Of a stretch of DNA of 60,140 nt, positions 8,788 to 17,440 are shown in pieces. Within the stretch, counting starts at the first letter, position 1, and the number at the start of each line of letters is the position of its first letter. Source of the DNA: an uncultured Paracoccaceae bacterium. GTDB taxonomy: Bacteria > Pseudomonadota > Alphaproteobacteria > Rhodobacterales > Rhodobacteraceae. Under the pieces are notes generated by a model that was not told the origin of the DNA, searched no databases, and saw nothing but the letters and a program-made list of their open reading frames with translations. A program made the position numbers and the translations under genes. Location: contig CAJXWO010000011.1 in the NCBI GenBank assembly GCA_913062865.1, forward strand, positions 1 through 60,140, written 5' to 3'.

Positions 8788-9755
8788 GGCGCGTCATGGT
8801 CTGGGCGTTGGCGCTCATTGCAGCGGCTGTCGCCGCGCTCTTCGCCTTCGGCACGCGCGAGCCGGCCGACCTGACCTTGCCCGAAGGTCCGGCGCTGGCC
8901 CCGGACGAGGTCGCGGCGCATTTCGCCCAGGTCGAGACGGAGGTGCCGAACCGCATCGAAGGGGTGGAAAAACGCGTGGTCTGGGCCAGAGAGCCGGGGG
9001 TCGTCACGCCCTTGTCGATCCTCTATGTCCACGGCTTTTCCGCCACGTCGGAAGAAATCCGCCCGGTGCCCGATCGCCTGGCCGAGGCCCTGGGCGCGAA
9101 CCTGGTCTACACTCGCCTGACCGGCCACGGGCGGGGTGGCGCGGCGTTGGCCGAGGCGACGGTGGCCGATTGGATGGCCGATATGGCCGAGGGGCTGGCC
9201 GCCGCGCGGGCGGTGGGCCAACGGGTGATCCTAATGGGCACCTCGACCGGCGGGACGCTTGTCACGGCGGCACTGGCCCAGCCGGGCGGGGACAAGGCGG
9301 TCGCGGGCGCGATCCTTGTCTCGCCCAATTTCCGGATCAAGGCCCCGGCTGCGGTGCTGCTGACCCAGCCCGGCGCGCGGATCTGGGCCCCTTGGGTGGC
9401 GGGGGCCGAGCGGGCCTTTGCGCCCGTGAACGATGCCCACGCGGCCTATTGGACCGAGGCGTACCCGACGGTCGCGCTCTTGCCGATGGCGGCGCTGGTC
9501 AAGGCGGTGGGCGCGCTCGACCTGTCTCGGGTCACCGTGCCTGCGCTTTTCTGGTTCGCCGATGCCGATACGGTCGTCTCGGCCGATGCGACCCGCGATG
9601 CGGCGGCGCGCTGGAGCGGTCCGGTCACCCTGTGGTCGGTCGAGATGGGGTCGGGCGACGACCCGGCCGCCCATGTGGTGATGGGGGACATCCTGTCGCC
9701 GGGCCAGACCGCACCTGCCGTGGCCGCGTTGCGGGACTGGATCGAGGGGTTGTGA
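8784..9755 (+). CDS. Membrane-anchored alpha/beta hydrolase
   Basis: This 323-residue protein has an N-terminal hydrophobic segment (MVWALALIAAAVAALFAF, residues 5-22) that looks like a signal anchor, so the catalytic domain is probably periplasmic. The hydrolase core shows LYVHGFSAT (oxyanion region, residues 80-87), nucleophile Ser154 in GTSTGG, probable acid Asp260 or Asp262, and His297. The start is a GTG overlapping the previous stop; an ATG at 8796 would still keep the anchor. Lipase or esterase activity is likely, substrate unknown. Coupling to the ABHD10-like gene suggests a shared acyl-ester or thioester role. Confidence 0.85.
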   Translation: MRRVMVWALALIAAAVAALFAFGTREPADLTLPEGPALAPDEVAAHFAQVETEVPNRIEGVEKRVVWAREPGVVTPLSILYVHGFSATSEEIRPVPDRLAEALGANLVYTRLTGHGRGGAALAEATVADWMADMAEGLAAARAVGQRVILMGTSTGGTLVTAALAQPGGDKAVAGAILVSPNFRIKAPAAVLLTQPGARIWAPWVAGAERAFAPVNDAHAAYWTEAYPTVALLPMAALVKAVGALDLSRVTVPALFWFADADTVVSADATRDAAARWSGPVTLWSVEMGSGDDPAAHVVMGDILSPGQTAPAVAALRDWIEGL

Positions 9756-9765
9756 GCTGCGGGAA

Positions 9766-9820
9766 GCGAGGGGCGCTGCCCCTCGCGCTCCCCGGAGTAT
9801 TTCGGGAAAGATGAAGCAGG
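9766..9820 (+). repeat. Dispersed repeat, hairpin plus GTATTT-GATGAAG tail (copy 1)
   Basis: A perfect nine-base-pair hairpin (GCGAGGGGC, loop GCT, GCCCCTCGC at 9766-9786) is followed by GGAGTATTTCGGGAAAGATG and AAGCAGG (9794-9820). The tail recurs at four positions in this window, always between genes. The hairpin could also terminate the hydrolase operon that ends at 9755. Confidence 0.85.
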
Positions 9821-9872
9821 AGGGTCCGGTGCAGAAGATCGGAAAACACATGATCCGCGCGGGGCGTCAGCG

Positions 9873-10559
9873 ATGAGACGGCCTGGTTCGGTTGCGTCGC
9901 TCGAGACCCTGGGGCGCGTGCGCCTGTCGCGCTATTTCTGGATGCGCGAATTCCTGTATTCGGAAATCGGCAATTTTCACGGGATCCCGAACCTGCCCCG
10001 GGACCCGGACCTGGCTATCGCCCGGGGACGGGCGTTTTGCGAAACGCTTCTCGACCCGCTGGAGGAGACCTTCGGCCGGGTCTTCGTGCGCTCGGGCTAC
10101 CGGTCGCCGGAGCTGAACCGGTTCGGCAACGAAAACGGGTTGAACTGCGCGCGCAACGACAATCCGCTCGAATGCCATATCTGGGATCACGAAGACATGC
10201 CCGTGGCAGGCGCGTCGATCGTAATCCCGTGGTTCGCCGACCGCCATGACGCAGGCCGGGACTGGCGCGACCTGGCCTGGTGGCTGCATGATCACCTGGA
10301 CTATTCCGAGATCAATTTCTTTCCCAAGCTCTGCGCCTTCAATATCGCCTGGCGGCCCGTGCCCTTGCGGCGGATCGACAGCTATGTTGCGCCCAAGGGC
10401 AGCCTTTTGAAAGCCGGGGCCGCACCGGATGTACCTTTGGCCGAGCGGCAAAGGCGTTACGGCGATTTTCCACCGTTTCGGGGACGTGTGCCCGAGGGCG
10501 GCGCGGTCCGGACGGGCGGCGCATCCGCGGCACTGGACAGACCCGGGGAGACGTCATAG
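9873..10559 (+). CDS. Hypothetical protein with peptidase M15-like motif
   Basis: This 228-residue soluble protein has a VRSGYRSPELNRF stretch (about residues 73-85) that matches the SGYRSPxxN signature of the M15 D-Ala-D-Ala carboxypeptidase and phage endolysin fold. Farther on are HIWDHEDMPVAG and WWLHDHLDYSEINFF, the latter where the family often has its last His. The full zinc ligand set (HxxxxxxD plus H) is not clearly present, so catalytic activity is doubtful. The C-terminal 40 residues look disordered. Its ATG overlaps the stop of a 21-codon frame (9811-9876), which may only be a leader. Confidence 0.65.
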   Translation: MRRPGSVASLETLGRVRLSRYFWMREFLYSEIGNFHGIPNLPRDPDLAIARGRAFCETLLDPLEETFGRVFVRSGYRSPELNRFGNENGLNCARNDNPLECHIWDHEDMPVAGASIVIPWFADRHDAGRDWRDLAWWLHDHLDYSEINFFPKLCAFNIAWRPVPLRRIDSYVAPKGSLLKAGAAPDVPLAERQRRYGDFPPFRGRVPEGGAVRTGGASAALDRPGETS

Positions 10560-10599
10560 CGTCGCGCTTGAAAGCGTATGCAATCCAGGGCCGGACCCC

Positions 10600-11208
10600 A
10601 TGAGCGACCTGTCGGACCAAACGCTGGATGTCTATGACAGCCATGCGGCCATCTATGATGCCCATCGGTCGCGTGCGCTGTTCGAGGCGCGGTGGTTGTC
10701 GCGCTTTGGTGCGGCGCTCGGGCCGGGTAAGCGCGTGCTCGACCTGGGATGTGGCGGTGGCGAGCCCATCGCGCGCTGGTTCCTGTCCGAGGGCTATGCC
10801 GTCACGGGCGTGGATTTCGCACCCGCCATGATCGAGATCGCCCGGGGCCGCTGGCCCGATGGGGATTGGCGGGTGGGCGATATGCGCAGCCTCGATCTGG
10901 GCGAGGTCTTCGACGGGATCATCGCCTGGAACAGCTTTTTCCACCTTGCCGCCGAGGAACAGCGCGCGATGTTCCCGCGCCTGGCCCGCCACCTGATCCC
11001 GGGCGGTGCCCTGATGCTGACCGTCGGGCCCAGGGCGGGAGAGACGACCGGCACGGTCGCGGGCCAGACCGTCGCCCATGCCAGCCTGTCGCCTGCCGAA
11101 TATGCCGCGCGTCTCGAGGATGTGGGCTTGCGCCTGACCGGGTTTCTGTCCGAAGACCCGGACTGTGCCAGCCATACCGTACTGATGGCCCGCAAGGAAA
11201 AGGAGTGA
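10600..11208 (+). CDS. SAM-dependent methyltransferase, class I
   Basis: This 202-residue protein has the Rossmann-fold methyltransferase pattern: motif I VLDLGCGGGEP (about residues 46-56), motif II GVDFAPAMIE, motif III region VGDMRSLDL, and the strand GGALMLTVG. Such enzymes use S-adenosylmethionine on small molecules or proteins; there is no substrate clue in the sequence. It ends four bases before the MetE-like gene, so the two are probably co-transcribed. A link to methyl-group metabolism is suggested only by that neighbour. Confidence 0.88.
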   Translation: MSDLSDQTLDVYDSHAAIYDAHRSRALFEARWLSRFGAALGPGKRVLDLGCGGGEPIARWFLSEGYAVTGVDFAPAMIEIARGRWPDGDWRVGDMRSLDLGEVFDGIIAWNSFFHLAAEEQRAMFPRLARHLIPGGALMLTVGPRAGETTGTVAGQTVAHASLSPAEYAARLEDVGLRLTGFLSEDPDCASHTVLMARKEKE

Positions 11209-11212
11209 TCGC

Positions 11213-12343
11213 ATGACCATTCGCACGACCCATGTGGGCAGCCTGCCCCGCACACAGGAGGTGGTCGATTTCATCTTTGCCCGCGAGAACGGGCAGGACT
11301 ATGATCCGGCCGCCTTTGACGCCTGCATGGCCACCGCCTGCGCCGAGACCGTGCGCCGCCAGGTTGAGGCAGGGGTCGATATCGTGTCGGACGGCGAAAC
11401 CTCCAAGATCAGCTATGCCACTTATGTCAAGGACCGCTACACAGGCTTTGACGGCGACAGCCCGCGCAATGCGCCGGCCGATCTGAAGATGTTTCCGACC
11501 TTTCTCAAACGCCTGGCCGACGATGGCGGCACGCCGAAATACGCCCGGCCCATGTGCGTGGGCGAGGTCCGGTCGAAAGGGCAGGGCGAGCTGGAAAAGG
11601 ACATCGCCAATCTCAAGGCGGGCATGGCCGAACACGGCGCGGCCGAGGGCTTCATGAATGCCGCCTCGCCCGGGGTGATCTCGCTCTTCCTGCAGAACGA
11701 CTTCTATCCCACCCGCGATGCCTATCTGGCCGCGCTGGCCGATGCCATGCGCGACGAATACCGCACCATCGTCGATAGCGGGCTGTATCTGCAGCTCGAT
11801 TGTCCGGACCTGGCGCTCAGCCGTCACATGCTCTTCAACGATCTGAGCGACGAGGACTTTCTCAAGATCGCCGCCGCCCATGTGGAGGCGCTGAACCACG
11901 CGCTTGACGGCATCGATCCGGCCCGCGTGCGCATCCATATCTGCTGGGGCAATTACGAAGGGCCGCATGTCTGCGATATCGGGATGGACAAGGTGTTTTC
12001 CACGCTGATGGACGCGCGCGCGCGCTATGTCCTGTTCGAGACGTCGAACCCCCGCCATGCCCATGAGTGGACCGTGTTCCGCGACCGCAGGGCCGAGATC
12101 CCAGAGGACAAGGTGCTGGTGCCCGGCGTCGTCGATACGACCACGAATTTCGTGGAACACCCGGAACTCGTGGCCCAGCGGATCGAGCGGTTCACGGGCA
12201 TCGTCGGGGCCGAGCGCGTGATCGCGGGCAGCGATTGCGGCTTCGGCACTTTCGCGGGCTTCGGCGCGGTCGATCCAGAGATCGCCTATGCCAAGCTGGG
12301 GGCGCTCTGCGAAGGCGCGCGGATTGCCTCGGCCCGGCTTTGA
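11213..12343 (+). CDS. MetE-like cobalamin-independent methionine synthase family protein
   Basis: This 376-residue protein corresponds to the catalytic C-terminal barrel of cobalamin-independent methionine synthase (MetE) and of epoxyalkane:coenzyme M transferase. It lacks the MetE N-terminal half. The zinc-thiolate site is intact: His242 and Cys244 in RIHICWGN, Glu276 in LFETSN, Cys342 in GSDCGFGT. It therefore probably transfers a methyl or alkyl group between a donor and a thiol. The natural donor is unknown for most short homologues. It starts four bases after a methyltransferase gene and is followed after three bases by a hydrolase, forming a tight unit. Confidence 0.88.
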   Translation: MTIRTTHVGSLPRTQEVVDFIFARENGQDYDPAAFDACMATACAETVRRQVEAGVDIVSDGETSKISYATYVKDRYTGFDGDSPRNAPADLKMFPTFLKRLADDGGTPKYARPMCVGEVRSKGQGELEKDIANLKAGMAEHGAAEGFMNAASPGVISLFLQNDFYPTRDAYLAALADAMRDEYRTIVDSGLYLQLDCPDLALSRHMLFNDLSDEDFLKIAAAHVEALNHALDGIDPARVRIHICWGNYEGPHVCDIGMDKVFSTLMDARARYVLFETSNPRHAHEWTVFRDRRAEIPEDKVLVPGVVDTTTNFVEHPELVAQRIERFTGIVGAERVIAGSDCGFGTFAGFGAVDPEIAYAKLGALCEGARIASARL

Positions 12344-12346
12344 TCC

Positions 12347-13060
12347 ATGCTCGATCCTATCGTCTTTCTGCCCGGCATGATGTGCGACGCGCGCCTTTTC
12401 GGCCCGCAGATCGCCGAGTTGTCGTCCGAGACGGCCGTGATGGTCGCCCCCATGACCAAGGGTGAGCGGATCGAGGAGATCGCGTCGAACGTGCTGACCT
12501 GGGCGCCGCCGAAATTCGCGCTGGCGGGCCTGTCCATGGGCGGGATCGTGGCGATGGAGGTGCTGCGGCGCGCGCCTGACCGGGTGACACGGGTCGCGCT
12601 TTTGGACACGAACCCGCTGGCCGAGACGCCGGAAAAGGCCGCTGAGCGTGAGCCGCAGATCATCCGCGTCAAGGCCGGGCGGCTGGACGAGGTGATGCGC
12701 GAAGAGCTCAAGCCGAATTATCTGGCCCCAGGTCCCGGCAGGCTCGAGGTGCTGAACCTTGTAATGGAGATGGCCCGGGTGCTGGGCCCCGAGGTCTTCA
12801 TCCGCCAGTCCCGCGCGCTTCAACGCCGGCGAGACCAGCAGGCCACCCTGCGCCGTTGCAAGGTGCCGGCACTGGTGCTGTGCGGGGAACACGACACGCT
12901 GTGTCCGGTCAAGCGGCACGAGTTCATGGCCGAACTGATCCCCTATGCCCGGCTCGAGGTGATCGAGGGCGCGGGCCACCTGCCCACTTTGGAACGCCCC
13001 GAAGAGGTCACGGATGCCCTGCGCGACTGGCTGCGGCAGCCTTATGTGTTGAAGGGGTGA
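12347..13060 (+). CDS. Alpha/beta hydrolase
   Basis: This 237-residue alpha/beta hydrolase begins right at the fold (PIVFLPGMMCDARLF). The triad is Ser63 in GLSMGG, Asp183 in CGEHDTLC and His211 in GAGHLPTLE, with the family's usual cap region between residues 95 and 160. Esterase, lactonase or C-C hydrolase activity is possible; the sequence does not distinguish them. It is the last gene of the methyltransferase/MetE-like unit, with only three bases between stop and start. About 180 bases without a gene follow, in which I see nothing distinctive. Confidence 0.88.
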   Translation: MLDPIVFLPGMMCDARLFGPQIAELSSETAVMVAPMTKGERIEEIASNVLTWAPPKFALAGLSMGGIVAMEVLRRAPDRVTRVALLDTNPLAETPEKAAEREPQIIRVKAGRLDEVMREELKPNYLAPGPGRLEVLNLVMEMARVLGPEVFIRQSRALQRRRDQQATLRRCKVPALVLCGEHDTLCPVKRHEFMAELIPYARLEVIEGAGHLPTLERPEEVTDALRDWLRQPYVLKG

Positions 13061-13241
13061 GGGCGCTCTGGTCGGGGCCATGTGGCATCTCGCCCGAAGG
13101 CGCGGGATGACGGCAATCCGCTTTGCCCGTGCGGGGGCAACCAGCTTTGAAGTCCTCCGGGGCGCCATCGTTTTGACCACCGAGGTGAGCCAAGACGCGT
13201 TTGCCCCTCGTGTTTCGGCCACCGCACGCTAATTCCCGTCC

Positions 13242-13811
13242 ATGAACACGCCTGCACACCTGATCTTCGGCGCGGCGGCCTTTGGTGATCCCCTGCGCCG
13301 GGGGACGACCACGGCGGCGCTGTTGGGCGGACTTGCGCCCGACCTGTCGCTCTACCTCATGGCCGGGGTGGCGCTGGTGATCCTGCAGATCCCGCCGCAG
13401 GTCGTGTTCGATGAGCTGTATTTCTCGGACGCATGGCAGACCGTGTTTGCCATCGACAATTCGGTCTTCGTCTGGGGGCTGGTCTTTGCCCTTGGCTGGT
13501 GGCGGTCGAACGCCATGGTGATCGCCTTTGCCGGGGCGGGGCTCATTCACTTGGCCACCGATTTCGCGCTGCACCACGACGATGCCCGCGCGCATTTCTG
13601 GCCCCTGAGCGACTGGCGCTTTGCCAGCCCGATCTCCTACTGGGACAGTGCGCATCACGCGCGCTGGGTTGCCCCGGCCGAGGCGGCGGCGACCTTGGCG
13701 CTGACGGTGCTTTTGTGGCGCCGGTACCTCGCCCGTGGTTGGCGCGCGCTTTGGATCCTGTTGGCGGGCCTCGAAATTTTCGTGGTGCGCAATTGGCTGC
13801 TCTTCTTTTGA
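13242..13811 (+). CDS. YdjM/DUF457-like membrane-bound protein
   Basis: This 189-residue inner-membrane protein has about five hydrophobic helices and the histidine-rich pattern of the DUF457/YdjM group: PAHLIFGAAAFGD at the N-terminus, then IHLATDFALHHDDARAHFWP (about residues 107-126) and PISYWDSAHH. Conserved His and Asp residues near the membrane suggest metal binding, and the group is often described as membrane-bound metal-dependent hydrolases. No activity can be assigned. It is separated by about 120 bases from the DUF3422 gene on the same strand. Confidence 0.75.
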   Translation: MNTPAHLIFGAAAFGDPLRRGTTTAALLGGLAPDLSLYLMAGVALVILQIPPQVVFDELYFSDAWQTVFAIDNSVFVWGLVFALGWWRSNAMVIAFAGAGLIHLATDFALHHDDARAHFWPLSDWRFASPISYWDSAHHARWVAPAEAAATLALTVLLWRRYLARGWRALWILLAGLEIFVVRNWLLFF

Positions 13812-13860
13812 CCGGCCGCACAAAGGCGTTGCAGAATACCGTCGCATGCGGGCAAATATC

Positions 13861-13880
13861 GGAAATATAACGAAATTTCC
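13861..13880 (+). promoter_or_regulatory. AT-rich inverted repeat upstream of the DUF3422 gene
   Basis: GGAAAT (13861-13866) and ATTTCC (13875-13880) form an inverted repeat with an eight-base AT-rich centre, about 55 bases before the start codon. It could be an operator or part of the promoter. The evidence is symmetry and position only. Confidence 0.35.
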
Positions 13881-13933
13881 TTTACTATCGCGCCGCGCGT
13901 CGCCATATCGTGCAAAAATCCCGGAGGCCGGGC

Positions 13934-15217
13934 ATGGCACCCATCGAAGATCACCCGCTGCGTTACAAGCTTGCCAACGAGCTGCACGCGCGCCCCTTTC
14001 CGTCGATCGATACGCCGGGCACGGCGGTCTACCTCGCCATCAAGCAGCCCAACCAGGCCGTGGCCCGCGACCGTCAGCGGGACATGGACCACCTGATCGC
14101 GCTTCTGGATCGGTACGGCGCGGCCCATCCGCAGCCCGGTGCGACGCATTATTCGGGCAAGCTGGGGCGGCATACGCTGAAATGGGAACAGCATACCGAG
14201 TTCGTGACCTATACTGCCTTTTCCGACGGGGTGCGCGACCGGCCCTTCGACCCGTCGGATTTCGAGGTTTTCCCCGAGGATTGGCTGGCCGAGGCACCCG
14301 GCGCACGCATCACTTCGGCGCAGATCCGGATCGAGACCTGGGCCGATGACGACGCGATCAAGAACAAGGTCGCAGACTGGTTCGTGCCCGAAAGCGTGGC
14401 CGTCAGCCGGGTGCTGGACGATGCCGCGGTGATCGCCGCGGATTTCCGGATCGACCCGGCGGGGCATCTGCGCTTTGCGGTGTTCACCCGGCCCGAGACC
14501 GGGTCGCGGCGCGTGGGCCGGGTGGTCCAGCGCCTGTGTGAGATCGAGACCTACAAGACCATGTCGATGCTGGGGTTTTCCCGCGCGCGGCAGATGTCGG
14601 GCCGGATGGGCGAGATCGACAACGAACTGACCGATCTCATGGCCTCCATGACGCAGGACGACCGGTCCGGCGAAGAGGTTCTGCACAAGCTCCTCAGCAT
14701 CTCGGCCGAGCTGGAGAACCTGTCGGCGCAGGCTTCTTTCCGCTTTGGTGCCACCGGTGCCTACGAGGCGCTCGTGATGCAGCGGGTCAGCGTGCTGCGC
14801 GAACAGCGGTTCAACGGCCGGCAGACGTTCAAGGAGTTCATGACGCGCCGCTACGATCCGGCCATGCGCACCGTGAAATCGACCGAAACGCGGCTGCAGG
14901 CCATGGCCGATCGCGCCATTCGCGCAGGCGATCTGTTGCGCACCCAGGTGGATGTGGAACGCAGCGCCCAGAACCAGGCGCTGCTGGAAAGCATGGACCG
15001 CCGGTCGGATCTGCAGTTGCAGCTGCAAAAGACGGTCGAGGGGCTGTCGGTCGTGGCAATCAGCTACTACGCGGTCTCGCTGGTCAGCTATGTGGTCTAT
15101 CCCCTGACCGAGCCCACGGGGCTCAGCAAGGAGATGCTGACTGCGGCGCTTACTCTGCCGGTTGTCGGCCTTGTGTGGTGGATGATCCGGCGTATCCGGA
15201 AGAAGATGGATCACTGA
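13934..15217 (+). CDS. DUF3422 family membrane protein
   Basis: This 427-residue protein has a large soluble N-terminal region (RYKLANELHARPFP near the start is characteristic of DUF3422). A helical middle part with coiled-coil character (SAELENLSAQASFRF through RSDLQLQLQKTVEGLS) follows, then two membrane helices near residues 360-385 and 395-415, and a basic tail RRIRKKMD. The function of DUF3422 is unknown; the layout resembles bacterial membrane-bound sensor or scaffold proteins. GGAGG lies six bases before ATG 13934; an in-frame GTG at 13910 is less likely. Its last 68 bases overlap the convergent YeeE/YedE gene. Confidence 0.88.
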   Translation: MAPIEDHPLRYKLANELHARPFPSIDTPGTAVYLAIKQPNQAVARDRQRDMDHLIALLDRYGAAHPQPGATHYSGKLGRHTLKWEQHTEFVTYTAFSDGVRDRPFDPSDFEVFPEDWLAEAPGARITSAQIRIETWADDDAIKNKVADWFVPESVAVSRVLDDAAVIAADFRIDPAGHLRFAVFTRPETGSRRVGRVVQRLCEIETYKTMSMLGFSRARQMSGRMGEIDNELTDLMASMTQDDRSGEEVLHKLLSISAELENLSAQASFRFGATGAYEALVMQRVSVLREQRFNGRQTFKEFMTRRYDPAMRTVKSTETRLQAMADRAIRAGDLLRTQVDVERSAQNQALLESMDRRSDLQLQLQKTVEGLSVVAISYYAVSLVSYVVYPLTEPTGLSKEMLTAALTLPVVGLVWWMIRRIRKKMDH

Positions 15218-16217
15218 TCCGCTGCTGAAGCGCGCGGGTGATGGTCGCGCCCGCGATGATGGCGGCAAGGGCGATCACCGCCGCAAGGGACAGTGTGGCG
15301 ATGCCCGACAGGCCCGCACCCACGGTGCAGCCGCCGGCAAAAACGCCGCCCACGCCCATCAGCGCGCCACCGCCCAGCGACCCGCCGGTCTGTGCCGCGC
15401 CATCGAAGCCCTGCCAGCGGAAGCTGCCGAACAAAAGCGATGCGGCCAGCGCGCCCAAGGCCACGCCCCCGACAAGCCCGGTGCCGAAGCTCGCGGGCAC
15501 GGCCGTTGCGGCTGCCGACCAGAACAGCGCGTCGGCGGCGGGCGCGGTGAACGACACGCTTTCCAGCGCGATCGGGTCGAAATCGTCATACAGGACGTAT
15601 CCGGTACCCACCCAGCCCAGCGGCACGAGCAGCCCTAGCGCGGCGGCCATGACCAACCGTCCCGGTTGCCGTCCGCCGCGCAGAATGGCCCAGATGGCGG
15701 CGGCCAGGATGATCGCGACCCACGGCAGCGGCCCCAGCGGCAGGGCCGAGGGCACATCGACGCTCAGCCCGGCAAGGCCCGTGCGCAGCGGGGCAAGGAC
15801 GCCCTCGAGCGTGGCCTGCGCAAAAAGCGCAAAGGTGACGATCCCCACGAGCGCCCGCAGGTTGCCGCCCCCCGCCAGCACCGTCAGGCGCGATGCGCAG
15901 CCCCTTGCCAGGACCATGCCCGCGCCGAACATAAGCCCGCCGAGGACCAGCAGCCCCAGCGGCAGGGTGTCGGCGTGAAAGCGGTGATCGCCGAAACTGA
16001 CAAGGCCGGCTGCCACGGCAACCTGCGTGCCCAGAACCGCGGTCGCCAATGCCGTCAGCCAGACGGCGCGTGCAGCAGGGCGGTCCACGCCCAGGAGCGC
16101 ACGGCGCAGGCAGAAGGCCGTCCGCTCGGCCAGGACGCCGAAGGCGAGGCCCAGGATCAGGGCAAAGCCCACGCTGGCAGCGCGGGGCGGGAAATCTAGA
16201 CCGAGCGTTTCGTACAT
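15150..16217 (-). CDS. YeeE/YedE-family sulfur compound transporter
   Basis: This 355-residue membrane protein has about nine to ten helices of the YeeE/YedE (TsuA-like) family. TsuA imports thiosulfate by relaying it along conserved cysteines. Matching positions here are Cys36, Cys107 in ARGCASR and Cys297 in GGCTVGAGLSG, so the transport pathway looks intact. It is a single long polypeptide containing both repeat halves rather than the split YeeE/YedE pair. No sulfur oxidation genes lie nearby. The 3' end overlaps the DUF3422 gene by 68 bases in the opposite direction, which may make the two genes interfere. Confidence 0.87.
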   Translation of the reverse strand: MYETLGLDFPPRAASVGFALILGLAFGVLAERTAFCLRRALLGVDRPAARAVWLTALATAVLGTQVAVAAGLVSFGDHRFHADTLPLGLLVLGGLMFGAGMVLARGCASRLTVLAGGGNLRALVGIVTFALFAQATLEGVLAPLRTGLAGLSVDVPSALPLGPLPWVAIILAAAIWAILRGGRQPGRLVMAAALGLLVPLGWVGTGYVLYDDFDPIALESVSFTAPAADALFWSAAATAVPASFGTGLVGGVALGALAASLLFGSFRWQGFDGAAQTGGSLGGGALMGVGGVFAGGCTVGAGLSGIATLSLAAVIALAAIIAGATITRALQQRISDPSSSGYAGSSTTQGRQPAE

Positions 16218-16410
16218 GGAGCCTCTCCAGGGCAGGGGAACGGGATACCCGGCTCAATAAAGACCCCGCGCCGGAACGATCAATCCGCTCACACGGACAT
16301 ACGCGGCCCGTGGTTGGAACGACGTTCCACCATGATGTCTTTGGGCAAACCGTGCGTTCCATCCTTGGCCATGGGCCGAAACGCGGGTCATACGGGGCGT
16401 CGGACAGCAA

Positions 16411-16438
16411 AACGCCGGGCCTTATTTGGCCCGGCGTT
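16411..16438 (-). terminator. Terminator of the peptide-transport permease operon
   Basis: A perfect eleven-base-pair stem, AACGCCGGGCC (16411-16421) with GGCCCGGCGTT (16428-16438) and loop TTATTT, lies about 40 bases past the last permease gene. On the minus strand it is followed by TTTGCTGTC. Confidence 0.8.
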
Positions 16439-16477
16439 CCCTGTCGGCCCGGTTCGGCGAGCCGGGGGGGCAGTGGC

Positions 16478-17440
16478 TCAGCGGCCGCGAATCCGCGGGT
16501 CGAGCGCATCGCGCAGGCCGTCGCCCAGGTAGTTGACCGACAACACCGTCAGAGAGATCGCGGCGCCCGGCCACATCACCCGCTCGGGATATTGCTGCAG
16601 GTAGTCCGTGGCGTCGAACAACAGCCGCCCCCAGGTCGGGAAATCTGGCGGGAAGCCCAGTCCCAGGAAGGACAGCGCGCTTTCGGTGATGATCGCGTTG
16701 GCGATGCCCAGCGTGGCCGAGACCATGATCGGGCTCATCACGTTGGGCAGGATATGCCGGGCGATCAGCTGGAAGTTGGTGGTCCCGATGGAGCGTGCGG
16801 CCAGCACGAATTCGCGCTCCTTCAGCGCCAGCACGTCACCCCGCACGATCCGCGCCGTGGGCATCCAGCTGGTGATGCCGATGGCGACCACGATCAGTAT
16901 GAAGATGCCGGTCTCGGGACCGAACGCCTTGTTCAGTGGTTCGCGGAACAACAGCACCATGACCAGCAGAAGCGGCAAGAGCGGCAGGGCCAGGAACAGG
17001 TCGGTAAGGCGCATGAGCGGCCCGTCGAGCCGCCGAAAGAACCCCGCGACCACGCCGATAAAGCTGCCCAGCAACAGTGCCAGCGCCATGGCCGTCAGCC
17101 CCACGGCGATCGAGGTCTGCCCGCCCGCCATCATCCGCGCCAGCGTGTCGCGGCCCAATTGGTCGGTGCCGAAGGGATGCGCCCAGCTGGGCCCGGAATT
17201 GCGCGCGCGGATGTCGATATAGGTCGGGTCGATGGTCCAGAGGAACGGACCGATGAAGACAGCCAGCACAATGGTGATGAAGATGATACCGCCCACCAGC
17301 GCGCCGCGGTGGCTTTTGAACTGGTCCCAGACCTCGGCCCATTTGGACCGGGGGGGCGCCAGCGGCTTGGTGTCGGTCAGCGCCGCGATGGCCTCGATCG
17401 GCGCGTCGGGCGCGGTTTCGTGGGTCGAGGGGTCAGTCAT
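16478..17440 (-). CDS. Peptide-type ABC transporter permease (DppC/OppC-like)
   Basis: This 320-residue inner-membrane permease has an N-terminal cytoplasmic tail of about 45 residues, six predicted helices and the EAA loop that contacts the ATPase (EFVLAARSIGTTNFQLIARH, near residue 212). The N-terminal OppC-type segment HPFGTDQLGRDTLARMMAGG is diagnostic. It overlaps the DppB-like gene by eight bases and ends in a strong hairpin terminator, so it is the last gene of the binding protein-permease-permease unit. The matching ATPase is encoded divergently at 20527. Confidence 0.93.
   Translation of the reverse strand: MTDPSTHETAPDAPIEAIAALTDTKPLAPPRSKWAEVWDQFKSHRGALVGGIIFITIVLAVFIGPFLWTIDPTYIDIRARNSGPSWAHPFGTDQLGRDTLARMMAGGQTSIAVGLTAMALALLLGSFIGVVAGFFRRLDGPLMRLTDLFLALPLLPLLLVMVLLFREPLNKAFGPETGIFILIVVAIGITSWMPTARIVRGDVLALKEREFVLAARSIGTTNFQLIARHILPNVMSPIMVSATLGIANAIITESALSFLGLGFPPDFPTWGRLLFDATDYLQQYPERVMWPGAAISLTVLSVNYLGDGLRDALDPRIRGR

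Noticed and set aside
9811..9876. 21-codon frame (MKQEGPVQK...) overlapping the start of the M15-like gene by ATGA
   Set aside because: It begins inside the dispersed repeat, so its start is not gene-specific. It is too short to judge; possibly only a leader.
10919..13222. 767-codon minus-strand frame opposite the MetE-like and hydrolase genes
   Set aside because: It spans several real genes on the other strand; no coherent domains or start site.
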